A stretch of 64,000 nucleotides of DNA from Kribbella monticola (GCF_003261635.1 NZ_QFXK01000002.1:29281-93280); one strand, 5' to 3'. Counted from the first letter of the stretch, positions 43,538 through 54,069 are shown. Numbers and translations: made by a program. The notes: generated by a model from the sequence alone, not told the origin.

Positions 43538-45648
43538 GTCTGCAGGAACTGATCGACGAAGCGGTCGCGATCGAGAACGACGAGCTCGTCACGCTCGCGC
43601 CCTCGCGCGACGTCGTGCTGCCGAACAAGGCCGGCACGATGGCGCTCATCACGCTCGACAACGGCCAGGACCACACCAAGCCGAACACCTTCGGCCCGCG
43701 CGGTCTGGCCGAGCTGGACAAGGCGATCGAGGCGGCGCTGGCCCGCGACGAGATCGTTGCCATCGGCATCACCGGCAAGCCGTTCATCCTGGCGGCCGGC
43801 GCCGACCTGACCGGCGTACCGAAGCTGACCGATCGCGAGCAGGCGCTCAACCTGGGCCGGATCGGCCACGGCGTGATGCGCAAACTGCAGGACGGCGGGA
43901 AGCCTTCGTTCGCGTTCGTCAACGGCGTCGCGCTCGGCGGCGGACTCGAGGTCGCGCTGCACGCGTCGTACCGGACCGTCTCGGTCGCGGCCGGGATGAT
44001 CTCGACGCCCGAGGTCTTCCTCGGATTGCTGCCGGGCTGGGGCGGCGCCTTCCTGCTGCCGAACCTGATCGGCGCCGACAAGGCCGTCAAGGTCGTGGTC
44101 GAGAACGCGCTGAACCAGAACAAGATGCTCAGCGGTCCCGAGGCGGTGAAGCTGGGCATCGGCGACGTCCTGCTGGATTCCGCCGACTTCCTCGAGCAGT
44201 CGTTGCTGTGGGCAAGCAAGGTGCTGACCGGGTCGGTCGTCGTCGAGCGCCCGGAGATCGACCGGGGCGACGCCTGGGACGCGGCCGTTGCCCGGGGCAA
44301 GGCTTTTGCGGACCTGAAGGTCAGCGGTGCCGCGCCCGCGCCGTACCGGGCCCTGGACCTGATCGCGGCGGCTCGCGACAACGATCGCGACCGTGGATTC
44401 GCGGCCGAGGACGAGGCGCTCGCCGACCTGATCATGAGCGAGGAACTCCGCAGCGGGCTCTACGCCTTCGACCTGGTGAACAAGCGGGCCAAGCGTCCCG
44501 CCGGCGCGCCCGACAAGTCGCTCGCGCGGCCGGTGACGAAGGTCGGTGTCGTCGGCGCCGGTCTGATGGCAGGACAGCTCGCCCTGCTGTTCGTACGCCG
44601 GCTGGAGGTGCCGGTCGTCTTGACCGACCTCGATCAGGAGCGTGTCGACCGCGGCGTCGGATACGTGCACGGCGAGATCGACAAGCTGCTCGGCAAGGGC
44701 CGGCTGCGGACGGACAAGGCTTCTCAGCTGAAGGCTTTGGTCAGCGGTTCTGTGGACCGTGCTGTCTTCGCGGACGCCGACTTCGTGATCGAGGCGGTCT
44801 TCGAGGAACTCGAACTGAAGAAGAAGATCTTCGCCGATCTGGAGAAGATCGTCCGGCCGGACGCGATCCTGGCGACCAACACCAGCTCGCTGTCGATCAC
44901 CGCGATGGCTGCCGAACTGGAGCACCCGGAGCGCGTGGTCGGGTTCCACTTCTTCAACCCGGTCGCGGTGCTGCCGCTGCTGGAGATCATCCGCGCCGAG
45001 CAGACCGACGACGCGTCGCTGGCGACGGCTTTCGCTGTCGGCAAGACGTTGAAGAAGTCGTGCGTGCTGGTCAAGGACGCACCGGCGTTCGTGGTGAACC
45101 GGCTGCTGACCCGCTTCCTCGGAGAGGTCAGCGCGGCGGTCGACGAAGGTACGCCGATTCCGCTTGCTGACAAGGCTTTGTCGGCTCTCGGGCTGCCGAT
45201 GCCGCCGTTCGTCCTGCTGCAGCTCGTTGGTCTCCCCGTTGCGCTGCACGTCGCGGAAACGATGAACCGGTCGTACCCGGATCGCTTCGCGGTGTCGGAG
45301 AACCTCGCCAAGGTCGTTGCCGCTGGCAAGAGTTCGTTCTACGTCTGGAGCGCCGACGGCAAGCCGTCGGTCGACCCGGAGGTCGAGGCGATCGTCACCG
45401 TCGGCGACAAGCCGTCCACGCCCGAGGAACTCCGCAGCCGGGTACTCACCGCCCTGGCCGAAGAGATCCGCATCATGCTCGACGAAGGCGTCGTCGCCGA
45501 ACCCCAGGACATCGACCTCTGTCTCCTCCTCGGCGCCGGCTGGCCGTTCCACCTGGGCGGCATCACCCCGTACCTCGACCGCTCGGGTATCTCCGAGAAG
45601 GTCAACGGCAAGCGTTTCCTCCCCAAGGGCATCGCCGGCCTCACCTGA
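43534..45648 (+). CDS. fadB: Fatty-acid oxidation complex alpha subunit (hydratase/dehydrogenase)
   Basis: A 704-residue bifunctional enzyme. The enoyl-CoA hydratase half (about 1-320) has GVALGGGLEVALHASYR for the oxyanion hole and STPEVFLGLLPGWGG with the second acidic residue. The 3-hydroxyacyl-CoA dehydrogenase half has the NAD motif VGVVGAGLMAGQLALL (about 337-352), ATNTSSLSIT, the catalytic region FHFFNPVAVLPLLE and FVVNRLLTRF. It performs the hydration and oxidation steps before FadA. The ATG overlaps the fadA stop by four bases. A bidirectional hairpin follows. The frame is open upstream inside fadA, which is not coding for this protein. Confidence 0.93.
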   Translation: MSLQELIDEAVAIENDELVTLAPSRDVVLPNKAGTMALITLDNGQDHTKPNTFGPRGLAELDKAIEAALARDEIVAIGITGKPFILAAGADLTGVPKLTDREQALNLGRIGHGVMRKLQDGGKPSFAFVNGVALGGGLEVALHASYRTVSVAAGMISTPEVFLGLLPGWGGAFLLPNLIGADKAVKVVVENALNQNKMLSGPEAVKLGIGDVLLDSADFLEQSLLWASKVLTGSVVVERPEIDRGDAWDAAVARGKAFADLKVSGAAPAPYRALDLIAAARDNDRDRGFAAEDEALADLIMSEELRSGLYAFDLVNKRAKRPAGAPDKSLARPVTKVGVVGAGLMAGQLALLFVRRLEVPVVLTDLDQERVDRGVGYVHGEIDKLLGKGRLRTDKASQLKALVSGSVDRAVFADADFVIEAVFEELELKKKIFADLEKIVRPDAILATNTSSLSITAMAAELEHPERVVGFHFFNPVAVLPLLEIIRAEQTDDASLATAFAVGKTLKKSCVLVKDAPAFVVNRLLTRFLGEVSAAVDEGTPIPLADKALSALGLPMPPFVLLQLVGLPVALHVAETMNRSYPDRFAVSENLAKVVAAGKSSFYVWSADGKPSVDPEVEAIVTVGDKPSTPEELRSRVLTALAEEIRIMLDEGVVAEPQDIDLCLLLGAGWPFHLGGITPYLDRSGISEKVNGKRFLPKGIAGLT

Positions 45649-45653
45649 GAACC

Positions 45654-45696
45654 GCTGGGGGCCGGCGCGGACCGGAAGCCCACGCCGCCCCCCAGC
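45654..45696. terminator. Bidirectional hairpin terminator
   Basis: Arms 45654-45666 (GCTGGGGGCCGGC) and 45684-45696 pair over 13 bp with one mismatch. It sits in the 63-base gap between the convergent fadB and the first HExxH protein and can serve both. Confidence 0.65.
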
Positions 45697-45711
45697 ACTC
45701 AGTACGACGAA

Positions 45712-47016
45712 TCAGCCGCGCCAATTCTTCACGGCCGCGGCCAAAGCAGTTGGGGTTTTGCCGGTGTGCCTTTTGATGATTGTTTCGTAGGCGACCGGGG
45801 TGGTGTTGTGGGCGGATAGGTCGGCGTACAAGGCTGTCAGAGCTTTTGTGCCTTTTGTTGCCGCCAGGTATTCCGTGGTCCACCAGGAGAGGCCGTAGGC
45901 GCGGTCGCTGTTGGCGTCGAAGTCGGCGGTGGTCGGAAGTGCCTTCAAAGACGGCAGGTACTTCGAGCGGACGCGTTTGCGGTACGGGTCGACCGTCCAG
46001 TGCGGGTCGTCCTCGATCGAGCGGCAGCGGACGTATTCGGCGAGTCCTTCGACCAGCCAGATCGGCGTCCGGTGGTTCATCGACGCGGTGGCGACGTGCG
46101 TCATTTCGTGGACGAGCAGATCCTCGTCGGTGCGTTTGCGGTACGCCGGGTTGACGACGATCCGGGCTCCGACCGGCGCCGTGGTCTTCAGGCCGAGCGG
46201 CTCCCCGTCGTACAGGCTGACTGCCTTCGCGGCGATGGTCCAGCCGTCGCCCCGACCGGCCGTCCAGAGCAGACTCATCACCTGCGGCTCGCGCATCGCG
46301 ACGACCATCACGGCACCGTTCCACGGCCGCGACCAATGCCGGAGGACGGCGTCGACCGCGCCCTGCGAACTCCGCGCGATCTGCGCGCCGAGCGTCGCCT
46401 CAGCCTTCTCGACGACCACGACCACATTGTCGCGACGCGTCACCGAGATCTCGCCGTAGTCCCACGGCTGCCGGTGACCGTCGCGACTCAGGTATTCGTC
46501 GAGCGCGGTGTCGGACACCAGCACCCAGCGGTTGTCGCGCCGGGTGAGCGAGTAGCCGAGGTCGGTCTGCACCGGCGCGTTGTCGAGCCCGGTCAACTGG
46601 TACCGCATCATCACCCGGACCGAGAACGTACCGGCGCCGTACTTCGCCACCACCGCCGGCGCCTCGCGTTCGGCATCCACGAAGTAGTTGAGCTTGGTGA
46701 ACGGGAACTCCCGCAGGTTGGTGAACAGCGTCCGCTGCTCGCTGACCAACGCCGGCTGCTTCGGATCGACGATCGCCAGGAACCCCTTGAGATCGCCTTT
46801 CAGTACGGCGGTCGCCCGCTGCGCGAGGAGCACGTCGACCTCACGCTTGCGAGCAGCCTTGTCGGCATCCGACGCGCCTTTGGGCGTCGCCTCGACGGCA
46901 ACCGCCGCACCCGCGCCGGGCGAACCGTGATCACCGCGAGTCGCCGCGACGACTCCCGCAGTACTCGCGACGGCGAGCGCCGCGAGACCCGCGATCAGTC
47001 GCCCCCGCTTGCTCAT
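45712..47016 (-). CDS. Membrane-anchored HExxH protein, paralogue 1
   Basis: A 434-residue protein with one N-terminal membrane helix (residues 6-26, no lipobox), a linker and a long extracytoplasmic part. An NTF2-like region is suggested at about 60-180 (RATAVLKGDLKGFLAIVDP to WVLVSDT). The zinc-protease signature is VHEMTH (His303) followed by WLVEGLAEYV, the gluzincin layout in which Glu of EGLAEY is the third ligand. Two similar proteins follow at 48674 and 50145. Probable metallopeptidase, substrate unknown. It is the last gene of the minus-strand group after the permease; a hairpin separates them. Confidence 0.75.
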   Translation of the reverse strand: MSKRGRLIAGLAALAVASTAGVVAATRGDHGSPGAGAAVAVEATPKGASDADKAARKREVDVLLAQRATAVLKGDLKGFLAIVDPKQPALVSEQRTLFTNLREFPFTKLNYFVDAEREAPAVVAKYGAGTFSVRVMMRYQLTGLDNAPVQTDLGYSLTRRDNRWVLVSDTALDEYLSRDGHRQPWDYGEISVTRRDNVVVVVEKAEATLGAQIARSSQGAVDAVLRHWSRPWNGAVMVVAMREPQVMSLLWTAGRGDGWTIAAKAVSLYDGEPLGLKTTAPVGARIVVNPAYRKRTDEDLLVHEMTHVATASMNHRTPIWLVEGLAEYVRCRSIEDDPHWTVDPYRKRVRSKYLPSLKALPTTADFDANSDRAYGLSWWTTEYLAATKGTKALTALYADLSAHNTTPVAYETIIKRHTGKTPTALAAAVKNWRG

Positions 47017-47070
47017 CCAGCTCTCCTCGCCCCGTTGCCGAGCGAGGGGATCCTACTCCCGAAGCCGACG

Positions 47071-47107
47071 CCGGCCGCGCCCTCGTGATCACCGAGGACG
47101 CGGCCGG
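47071..47107 (-). terminator. Hairpin terminator of the permease gene
   Basis: A 15-bp stem with one mismatch (CCGGCCGCGCCCTCG at 47071-47085 with 47093-47107) and a 7-base loop, 13 bases after the permease stop on the minus strand. There is no T run. Confidence 0.7.
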
Positions 47108-47120
47108 TCAAAGGAGCTGG

Positions 47121-48602
47121 TCAGGCCCGGGTGCTTTCGCCGGTGCGCTCGGTCTCGCCGGCGCGGCTCTTGCGGTACCCGTAGAGGCCGTAGAAGACGA
47201 AGCCGAGCACCATCCAGATCGCGAACCGTAGCCAGGTCTCCAGCGACAGGTTCAGCATCAGGTAGATGCAGATGAGCGCCGCGAGGATCGGCACCACCGG
47301 ATTACCCGGGACCTTGAACGCGCGCTCGATGTCGGGGCGGCTCCGGCGCAGCAGCGGTACGGCGATCGACACCAGGGTGAACGCGGCGAGCGTGCCGATG
47401 TTCACCATCTCCTCCAGCTTGCCGATCGGCGTCACGCCGGCCACGATCGCCACGACGATGCCGATCCCGATCGTCAACCGGTACGGCGTACCGAACTTCG
47501 GGTGCGTCTTGCCCAGCTTGGCCGGCACCAGGTGATCCCGGCTCATCGCGAACACGACCCGGGCGGCGCCGATCATCAACGTCAGCACGACCGTGGTCAG
47601 ACCGGCCACCGCGCCGGCCGAGATCAGCGTCGCGAAGCCCGGCCTGCCGACCGACTTGAACGCCTCCGCGAGCGCCGCCTCGCCACTGATGTCGGAGTAC
47701 TTGACCATGCCGGTGATCACGATGCAGACCGCGACGTACAGCACCGTGCAGATCGCCAGCGAGCCGATGATGCCGCGCGGAAGGTCGCGCTGCGGGTTCT
47801 TCGCCTCCTCGGCGGTGGTCGCGACCACGTCGAACCCGATGAACGCGAAGAACACGAGCGACGCCCCCGACACCAGCCCCATCACCCCGAACGTCGACGG
47901 CGTGAAGCCGAACAGTGCCTGGAACAACGGAGTGGTGATGGTGACGTCGCCGCTCTTGGCCGGAACGCTCGGCGGGATGAACGGGGTCAGGTTCGAGGCC
48001 TTGATGTAGAACAGCCCGGCGATGATCACGAACAGCACGACGAACAGCTTCACCGCAACGAGCGCCAGGTTGACCCGCAGCGACTCCTTGATGCCGATCG
48101 TCGCCAGCGTCGCCAGCACGAGGATCAGCAGCATTGCCAGCACGTTCACGTTGCTGTCGGGCCCGATCGAGTCCGGCCAGCCGAGCCCGATCTCCTCGAG
48201 GAACAACTTCGCGTACGTCGACCAGCCCTGCGCGACCACACTTGCCCCGAGCATCAACTCCAGCAGCAGGTCCCAGCCGATGATCCAGGCGAAGATCTCA
48301 CCGATCGAGAAGTAGGAGAACGTGTACGCCGATCCGGAGACCGGGACGGTGGAGGAGAACTCGGCATAACACAAGGCGGCCAGCGCACAACAGACCGCAG
48401 CAAGGACGAAGGACAACGCGATACTGGGCCCGGCATAAGCCTTCGCCGCGCGCCCGGTCAGCGTGAAGATACCCGCCCCGATGATGACGCCGATCCCGAA
48501 GACGGTCAGGTCGAGGGCGTTGAGGCGTTTCTTGAGCTGGTACTCCGGCTCGTCGGTGTCCGCGATCGACTGCTCGATCGTCTTCGTTCGCAACAGACTC
48601 AT
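47121..48602 (-). CDS. APC-superfamily amino-acid permease (cationic amino-acid type)
   Basis: A 493-residue transporter with 12 or more membrane segments. The N-terminal IEQSIADTDEPEYQLKKRL, then LTVFGIGVIIGAGIFTLTG, is characteristic of the cationic amino-acid transporter branch of the APC superfamily; AFIGFDVVATTAEEAKNP is another of its signatures. It should import amino acids such as arginine or lysine by proton coupling. It lies between two members of the HExxH family, downstream of dxs. Arginine import would fit with cyanophycin metabolism elsewhere in the window, but that link is speculative. Confidence 0.88.
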   Translation of the reverse strand: MSLLRTKTIEQSIADTDEPEYQLKKRLNALDLTVFGIGVIIGAGIFTLTGRAAKAYAGPSIALSFVLAAVCCALAALCYAEFSSTVPVSGSAYTFSYFSIGEIFAWIIGWDLLLELMLGASVVAQGWSTYAKLFLEEIGLGWPDSIGPDSNVNVLAMLLILVLATLATIGIKESLRVNLALVAVKLFVVLFVIIAGLFYIKASNLTPFIPPSVPAKSGDVTITTPLFQALFGFTPSTFGVMGLVSGASLVFFAFIGFDVVATTAEEAKNPQRDLPRGIIGSLAICTVLYVAVCIVITGMVKYSDISGEAALAEAFKSVGRPGFATLISAGAVAGLTTVVLTLMIGAARVVFAMSRDHLVPAKLGKTHPKFGTPYRLTIGIGIVVAIVAGVTPIGKLEEMVNIGTLAAFTLVSIAVPLLRRSRPDIERAFKVPGNPVVPILAALICIYLMLNLSLETWLRFAIWMVLGFVFYGLYGYRKSRAGETERTGESTRA

Positions 48603-48673
48603 CTGTACGCCTCCTCAGCTCGGACGGAACCCTCCGAGCCTGCCTGTCTGACTTCCCGAGGTCAATCCGCCAC

Positions 48674-50056
48674 TCAGCGTGGCGGGCGATAGTCCTTGAG
48701 TGCCAGCCACAACGAGGCTTCCGTGTACCCACTCCTGGTCAGCAGGATGCGGTCCCGGGCCGCCTGATCGGTACCGTTGCGGGCCAGGTCTTCGTACAGG
48801 TCCTCGACCGGCTGCAGCCCGATCCGGGAGACCAGGAAGCGGACGGCCAGCCAGCTCACGCCGTACACGTCGGTGTTGGTCTGGTAGAAGCCGGCGTCGG
48901 TGGGCAGCGCGCTGAGCGTGGGCATCGCGTCGTCGATGACCTCCTGCTCCCACTTGCCGACCTCGCCGGGTCCGCTGATCGCCTCGATCCCCCGCCAGGA
49001 CACGTACTCCGCGGCGCCCTCGGCCAGCCACAGCGGCTCGTACCCGCCGAGGTCGGCGGTCGCCACGTGGGTGATCTCGTGCGACAGCAGGATCTCGTCG
49101 ATCCGGTCGCGCTCCTTCGGGTTCACCACGATGTAGGCGCCGGCCACGATCCCGTCGGCGGTGTCCTCACCGGGCAGCGACGAGAACGTCGATCCCGCGC
49201 TCGCGGCCGACTCGATGTCCTCGTCGGCGAACCGGGCGTCCCGTACCTCGGTGTCGTCGAGCGCCGCGATCAGCACCGACCCGGTCCATTTCCGCGGCCA
49301 GTACGCCGCGACCTCGGTCAGCGCCTCGGTCGCCTCGGTGACGATCGACCGGCCGCGCTTGGTGTCTCCCTTGTCGACCAGCACCAGTACCCGCGGCCCG
49401 CGGTGCACCTCGATCCGGCCGAGATCCCAGGGCTCCTGGTGCGCGCCCGGGCCGAGGTCCTTGTCGAGATCGTTGTCGTCGGCCAGGATCCAGCGGCCGC
49501 CGCGGTTGACGAAGGTGTAGCCGAGCTCGGTGGACACCGGAGTCATGTCGACGTTGGGGATCTGGTAGCGCATCAGCACCCGGACGAGGTACGTCGTGGT
49601 GCCGTGCGCGCGCACCGCGTCCGCGTCGAAGCGCTCCTCGGCCTGGCTGTAACCGATCTCGCCGAACCCGATCTCGACCAGGTTCGCGAACAGCACCTTC
49701 TGCTGCTGACGCAGTTTCGCGTTCGCCGGGTCGACGTCCTGGAGGAACAGGCTCTCGTTGCCGATCCGGACCGCACGCGCCCGCCGGAGCAGGATGGTGT
49801 CGATGGCCAGCCGGCGCGCAGCGATCGCCGCCCCGGTCTTCGACGGCGGCGTGTTGCCCTGGTTCGGATGTTTCGGCGGGGTGGCGGTCGTGGTGACGGG
49901 AGGCCTGGCCCGGGCATCCCGTTCCCGGTCGTGAACGGCGTACCCGACACCACCCGACACCAGGGCGACCACGACAAGAAGGCCCAGCCAGCGGCGGGGC
50001 CCGTGGGGCGGAACCTGAGTGCCTGGCGGTGCGGCACTAGGTGGTGTCAAGCTCAC
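48674..50056 (-). CDS. Membrane-anchored HExxH protein, paralogue 2
   Basis: A 460-residue paralogue of the flanking HExxH proteins. It has a Pro-rich cytoplasmic start, a membrane helix at about residues 23-41 (WLGLLVVVALVSGGVGYAV) and a Pro/Thr linker. The NTF2-like region includes RRARAVRIGNESLFLQDVDP, matching paralogue 1 at the same place. The zinc motif is SHEITH (His326) with the third ligand in WLAEGAAEYV. C-terminal helices carry VYGVSWLAVRFLV. It lies 71 bases upstream of the permease start and 88 bases downstream of paralogue 3. Probable metallopeptidase facing outside; target unknown. Confidence 0.75.
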   Translation of the reverse strand: MSLTPPSAAPPGTQVPPHGPRRWLGLLVVVALVSGGVGYAVHDRERDARARPPVTTTATPPKHPNQGNTPPSKTGAAIAARRLAIDTILLRRARAVRIGNESLFLQDVDPANAKLRQQQKVLFANLVEIGFGEIGYSQAEERFDADAVRAHGTTTYLVRVLMRYQIPNVDMTPVSTELGYTFVNRGGRWILADDNDLDKDLGPGAHQEPWDLGRIEVHRGPRVLVLVDKGDTKRGRSIVTEATEALTEVAAYWPRKWTGSVLIAALDDTEVRDARFADEDIESAASAGSTFSSLPGEDTADGIVAGAYIVVNPKERDRIDEILLSHEITHVATADLGGYEPLWLAEGAAEYVSWRGIEAISGPGEVGKWEQEVIDDAMPTLSALPTDAGFYQTNTDVYGVSWLAVRFLVSRIGLQPVEDLYEDLARNGTDQAARDRILLTRSGYTEASLWLALKDYRPPR

Positions 50057-50144
50057 GTCGGGTCGATTCCTCCGGTCCGCCCGTCTGCTACAGCCCGGCT
50101 ACCCTACTCGGTCCGGCCGCCTCCACCACAAACCCGCCGGGGCA

Positions 50145-51521
50145 TCACAGTCCCGCCGCTGCCCGCAGGACCTGGAACAGGCCGGCTTCGGTGAGCCCGA
50201 GGTGCTCCTGCATGATGCGGTCCCGTTCGGCCTGGCTGCTGCCGAGGGCGGCCATCTCCTGGTACAGCGTGGCGACCTCCGTTCCGCCGTACTTGTGGAA
50301 GAGGTAGTTCATCGCCAGCCAGGACAAGGGGTACGAACTCGACGCGTTGGCGAAGAAGGTCGCGTCCGTCGGCAGGCCCTTGGCTCTCGCGAGGTACTTC
50401 GTCCGGACCTTCGCCTGGTACTTGTCCAGCGCCAGATCCTCCGCGCCGTCCATCGGCAGGAACTCGACGTACGTCGCGGCGCCCTCGACCATCCACCGCG
50501 GCGCATAGGCCCCGTACGGCGCGGTCGCGACGTGGGTGAACTCGTGCGCGAGCGTCCGGGCGTCCACCTTGGCCCGGTTGCGCGGGTTGATCACGACGTA
50601 CGAGTCGGCCCGCTCCCCCATCCCGCTCACCTCGCCCGGCAGGGTGCGATAGACCCAGGTCGCCATCGCCAGCGCGTCCTCGGCGTTCTTCGGCAGGGAG
50701 TAGTCGGCGCCGCGGACCACCTTGTCGTCGAGGGCGATGACGAACCCGGAGCCGCTCCAGCCGCCGGGCCAGCTCGCGCTCACGGCCTTCACCGCACTGA
50801 CCGCCTTGGCGACCAGGCTGGTCGCGAGCTGGGTCTGGCCCTGCTCGACCACGACGAGCACTCGCGGTCCGCGCTTGACCAGGACCCGCCCGATGTCCCA
50901 GGCCTCTTGGTGCGACCCGCGCGGCAGTTGGCGGTCGAGGTCCGTGTCGGAGACCAGCATCCAGCGGCCGTCGGGACGTTTGGTGAAGGTGTAGCCGAGC
51001 ATCGTCCGGACGGGAACCGGGTCGATGCCCTCGATCTGGTACGCCATCGCGACGGTCACGGCGTACGTCGACGGGCCGTACTTGTCCACGAGCCGCTGGT
51101 CGAACTGCTCGTGGAGTTGCTCGTAGCCGAGCTTGGCGAACCCGAACTGACGAAGGTTGCCGAACAGCATGCGTTGCCTGGCCAGCAACGTCTTGTTGCC
51201 GGGGTCCACGCTTGCCAGGAACTCCGGCTCGTTGTCCTGCTGCACCGCCTGCGCCCGGGCGGCGAGAACCTTGTCGACACCCGCTGTTCTGGCCGCTTCA
51301 TCCGGGCCGCCCGGGGCGCCGGACGAGGCAGCCTGAGACTTGTCGGGGCCGTTGGACCGGGATTGGTGCAGGGCCAGCCCGCCGGCGACTGCGGTGGCGA
51401 CGAGAACCAGCGAGAGGAACAGCGGCCAGGCCCGCTGTTGCCGGGAGGCCGCCGAATGACGGCCCCTCGCCGGCCCCGCGTCAGGCCCCGCCGGGCCTGC
51501 CGCTCGCGGTGTCTGACTCAC
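50145..51521 (-). CDS. Membrane-anchored HExxH protein, paralogue 3
   Basis: A 458-residue protein of the same family. A cytoplasmic start of about 30 residues is followed by a membrane helix ([20 protein letters not shown], about 32-51). The NTF2-like region ([19 protein letters not shown]) and zinc site AHEFTH (His326) with [12 protein letters not shown] correspond to the other two copies. In the third-ligand motif the residue after AAT is Y where the others have EY, so only one Glu remains nearby. The GTG start lies 41 bases inside the end of dxs, so translation may be coupled to dxs. Confidence 0.74.
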   Translation of the reverse strand: MSQTPRAAGPAGPDAGPARGRHSAASRQQRAWPLFLSLVLVATAVAGGLALHQSRSNGPDKSQAASSGAPGGPDEAARTAGVDKVLAARAQAVQQDNEPEFLASVDPGNKTLLARQRMLFGNLRQFGFAKLGYEQLHEQFDQRLVDKYGPSTYAVTVAMAYQIEGIDPVPVRTMLGYTFTKRPDGRWMLVSDTDLDRQLPRGSHQEAWDIGRVLVKRGPRVLVVVEQGQTQLATSLVAKAVSAVKAVSASWPGGWSGSGFVIALDDKVVRGADYSLPKNAEDALAMATWVYRTLPGEVSGMGERADSYVVINPRNRAKVDARTLAHEFTHVATAPYGAYAPRWMVEGAATYVEFLPMDGAEDLALDKYQAKVRTKYLARAKGLPTDATFFANASSSYPLSWLAMNYLFHKYGGTEVATLYQEMAALGSSQAERDRIMQEHLGLTEAGLFQVLRAAAGL

Positions 51522-53376
51522 TGGCGATCGCGTCCCCTTGGTGCTTGGCGATCATCTCGATCACGTCCCGGGCCAGCCCTTGGCCGGTCAGCCCGATCTC
51601 GGTCAGCACCGCGGCCCGCTTGGCGTGGTCGAGGAACTGCTGCGGGATGCCGAAGTCGCGCACCGGCGTGGTGACGCCGGCGTCGCGCAGCGCCTGGGTG
51701 ATCGCCGATCCACAACCGCCGGCCCGGCCGTTGTCCTCGATCGTGACGACGAACTTGTACTTCCCGGCCAGCTCGACCAGCTTCGGGTCGACCGGCTTCA
51801 CCCAGCGCGGGTCCACGACCGTCACGCCGAAGCCCTGGTCCTGCAGCCTGGTGGCGACATCGATCGCGGTCGCCGCCATCGAGCCGATGCCGATGATCAG
51901 CACGTCGGTACCGGTGCGGACCAGGACGTCGCTGCCGCCCAACTTGTCGATGGCCTCGATGTCGTCGAAGACCTCGCCCTTGGCGAACCGCAGTACGGTC
52001 GGGGCGTCGTCGACGTCGACGGCCTCGTTCAGGAGTTCCTGGAGGCGTTTGCCGTCGCGCGGCGCGGCGAGCCGGAGGCCCGGAACGACCTGCAGGATCG
52101 ACATGTCCCACATGCCGTTGTGGCTGGCGCCGTCGTCACCGGTCACGCCGGCCCGGTCCAGCACGAAGGTGACGCCGCACTTGTGCAGCGCGACATCCAT
52201 CAGCAGTTGGTCGAAGGCCCGGTTGAGGAAGGTCGCGTAGAGGCCGACGACCGGGTGCATGCCGCCCATCGCGAGCCCGGCCGCGCTCGTCACCGCGTGC
52301 TGCTCGGCGATACCGACGTCGAAGATCCGGTCCGGGAACTCCTGCGCGAACGCGGCCAGCCCGGTCGGGTGCAGCATCGCCGCGGTGATCGCGACCACGT
52401 CCGGCCGGCGATGCCCGATCTCGACGAGCTCCTCGGCGAAGACGTCGGTCCACCCGCGCGGCTTGTTCTTCGGACGCACCTGGTGGAAGTTGTCCTCCTC
52501 GTCCTGCACGGCGGCGGCGTACCCGAAGCCCTTCTGGGTCACCGCGTGCACGATCACCGGGCCACCGAACTGCTTGGCCTTGGTCAGAGCGTCTTCCATC
52601 GCCTGGCGGTCGTGGCCGTCGACCGGGCCGACGTACTTGAGGCCGAGATCCTCGAACATCCCCTGCGGGGCGAGCATGTCCTTGAGACCCTTCTTCACCC
52701 CGTGCAGCACCTCGTACATCGGCGGACCGACGTACGGCGTACGGCCGAGGTTCTTCTTCACCAGGTCGAGGATCTTCTCGTACCTCGGGTTGGTGCGCAG
52801 GCTGGTCAGGTGCGTGGCCAGGCCGCCGACCGTGGGGCTGTAGGAGCGGCCGTTGTCGTTGACGATGATGACGAGCTTGAGGTCCTTCGCCGCCGCGATG
52901 TTGTTGAGCGCTTCCCAGGCCATGCCGCCGGTGAGACCGCCGTCGCCGATCAGGGCGACGACGTGGCGGTCCTCTTTTCGCAGTCGGTAAGCCTTTGCCA
53001 GGCCGTCGGCGTACGAAAGTGAGGTCGAGGCGTGGCTGTTCTCGACGAGGTCGTGCTCGGATTCCTTCTGGCTCGGGTAGCCGGACAGGCCGCCCTGCTG
53101 ACGGAGCGTGTCGAACTTGGGCGCTCGCCCGGTCAGGAGCTTGTGCACATAGGTCTGGTGACCCGTGTCGTAGATCAGGCGATCCTTCGGCGAGTCGAAC
53201 ACCCGGTGCATCGCCAGGGTGATCTCCACCATGCCCAGATTCGGCCCGAGGTGCCCGCCGGTCCGCGACACCGTCTCGACCAGGACGTCGCGGATCTCCG
53301 CGGCGAGCTCCGTCAGCTGATGGTCGGTCAGACCCTTCAGGTCCTCCGGTCCTCCGACCGTCTCCAGCACGCGCAT
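51481..53376 (-). CDS. dxs: 1-deoxy-D-xylulose-5-phosphate synthase
   Basis: A 631-residue thiamin-diphosphate enzyme that condenses pyruvate and glyceraldehyde 3-phosphate, opening the MEP route to isoprenoids. The TPP/Mg motif [16 protein letters not shown] with a following N near [10 protein letters not shown] is at about residues 150-185. The conserved His motif [15 protein letters not shown] is near residue 70, and the transketolase-like domain has [18 protein letters not shown] with the catalytic Glu. It opens a minus-strand group with the HExxH proteins and permease. About 190 bases separate its start from the divergent DUF402 gene. Confidence 0.95.
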   Translation of the reverse strand: MRVLETVGGPEDLKGLTDHQLTELAAEIRDVLVETVSRTGGHLGPNLGMVEITLAMHRVFDSPKDRLIYDTGHQTYVHKLLTGRAPKFDTLRQQGGLSGYPSQKESEHDLVENSHASTSLSYADGLAKAYRLRKEDRHVVALIGDGGLTGGMAWEALNNIAAAKDLKLVIIVNDNGRSYSPTVGGLATHLTSLRTNPRYEKILDLVKKNLGRTPYVGPPMYEVLHGVKKGLKDMLAPQGMFEDLGLKYVGPVDGHDRQAMEDALTKAKQFGGPVIVHAVTQKGFGYAAAVQDEEDNFHQVRPKNKPRGWTDVFAEELVEIGHRRPDVVAITAAMLHPTGLAAFAQEFPDRIFDVGIAEQHAVTSAAGLAMGGMHPVVGLYATFLNRAFDQLLMDVALHKCGVTFVLDRAGVTGDDGASHNGMWDMSILQVVPGLRLAAPRDGKRLQELLNEAVDVDDAPTVLRFAKGEVFDDIEAIDKLGGSDVLVRTGTDVLIIGIGSMAATAIDVATRLQDQGFGVTVVDPRWVKPVDPKLVELAGKYKFVVTIEDNGRAGGCGSAITQALRDAGVTTPVRDFGIPQQFLDHAKRAAVLTEIGLTGQGLARDVIEMIAKHQGDAIASESDTASGRPGGA

Positions 53377-53565
53377 CGAGCTCCTCCGCAGGTTGTCCTC
53401 GAATGCTTGAGTCTATGCACGGAGCAGCCGGATTCCGAACGCGGAGCGGGTGACTGTGCGTTTCTCACACTCCGGGATGAGGGTGACCTCACCTGGCACA
53501 CGAGCCCACCGCCGTACCGAGCCGCTTGCTCGCTTGCGATCTCGACCTCACCTACAGTGATCGGC

Positions 53566-54069
53566 ATGGAGCTGGTGAGGACACTCTTCTGCAAGTACGA
53601 CGGCACCCCTCACCGCCTGATGGACGCCATCAACCTCGGCGAGGACGAACACGGCCTCTGGACCGGCTCCCTCCCCGGCGCCCGAGCCCAACGCGCCGAC
53701 GGCACCTGGGTCACCATCGACCACCACCGAGTCCGCCTCTTCCCCCGGGGCCTTTGGTGGAGCGCCCTCTTCAACGACGCCCCACACAACACCTTGGTCT
53801 ACTGCGACATCACCATGCCCGCAGAATTCGGCGTCAACTCAGTCACCGCCATAGACCTGGACCTAGACGTCCGCCTCCTCCGAGACGGCACAGTCCACGT
53901 CATGGACGAAGACGAGTTCGCCGCCCACCAGGTCCTCTACTCGTACCCCGCCCAGGTAATCGCCACAGCCCAGGCCACCTGCACCTGGATAGCCACCAAC
54001 ATCACCACCGCCGAGCCCTTCACCACCACCTTCAAAACCTACCTAGACACCCTAAAATCCCTCGCGTAG
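53566..54069 (+). CDS. DUF402 (FomD/YgaC-like) protein
   Basis: A 167-residue protein of the DUF402 family, whose studied members hydrolyse nucleoside diphosphates or nucleotide conjugates with Mg or Mn. WWSALFNDAPHNTLVYCDIT and IDLDLDVRLLRDGTVHVMDEDEF carry the conserved Asp/Glu ligands expected for this fold. The open frame reaches back to 53032 inside dxs, but the ATG 53566 starts the family sequence. TACAGT lies seven bases before it and could be the -10 box of a leaderless transcript. The 3' third uses more A/T-ending codons than neighbouring genes. Confidence 0.8.
   Translation: MELVRTLFCKYDGTPHRLMDAINLGEDEHGLWTGSLPGARAQRADGTWVTIDHHRVRLFPRGLWWSALFNDAPHNTLVYCDITMPAEFGVNSVTAIDLDLDVRLLRDGTVHVMDEDEFAAHQVLYSYPAQVIATAQATCTWIATNITTAEPFTTTFKTYLDTLKSLA

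Noticed and set aside
43315..45552. A 745-codon minus-strand frame opposite fadA-fadB.
   Set aside because: It is antisense to two well-supported enzymes, is His/Arg/Asp-rich and shows no domain.
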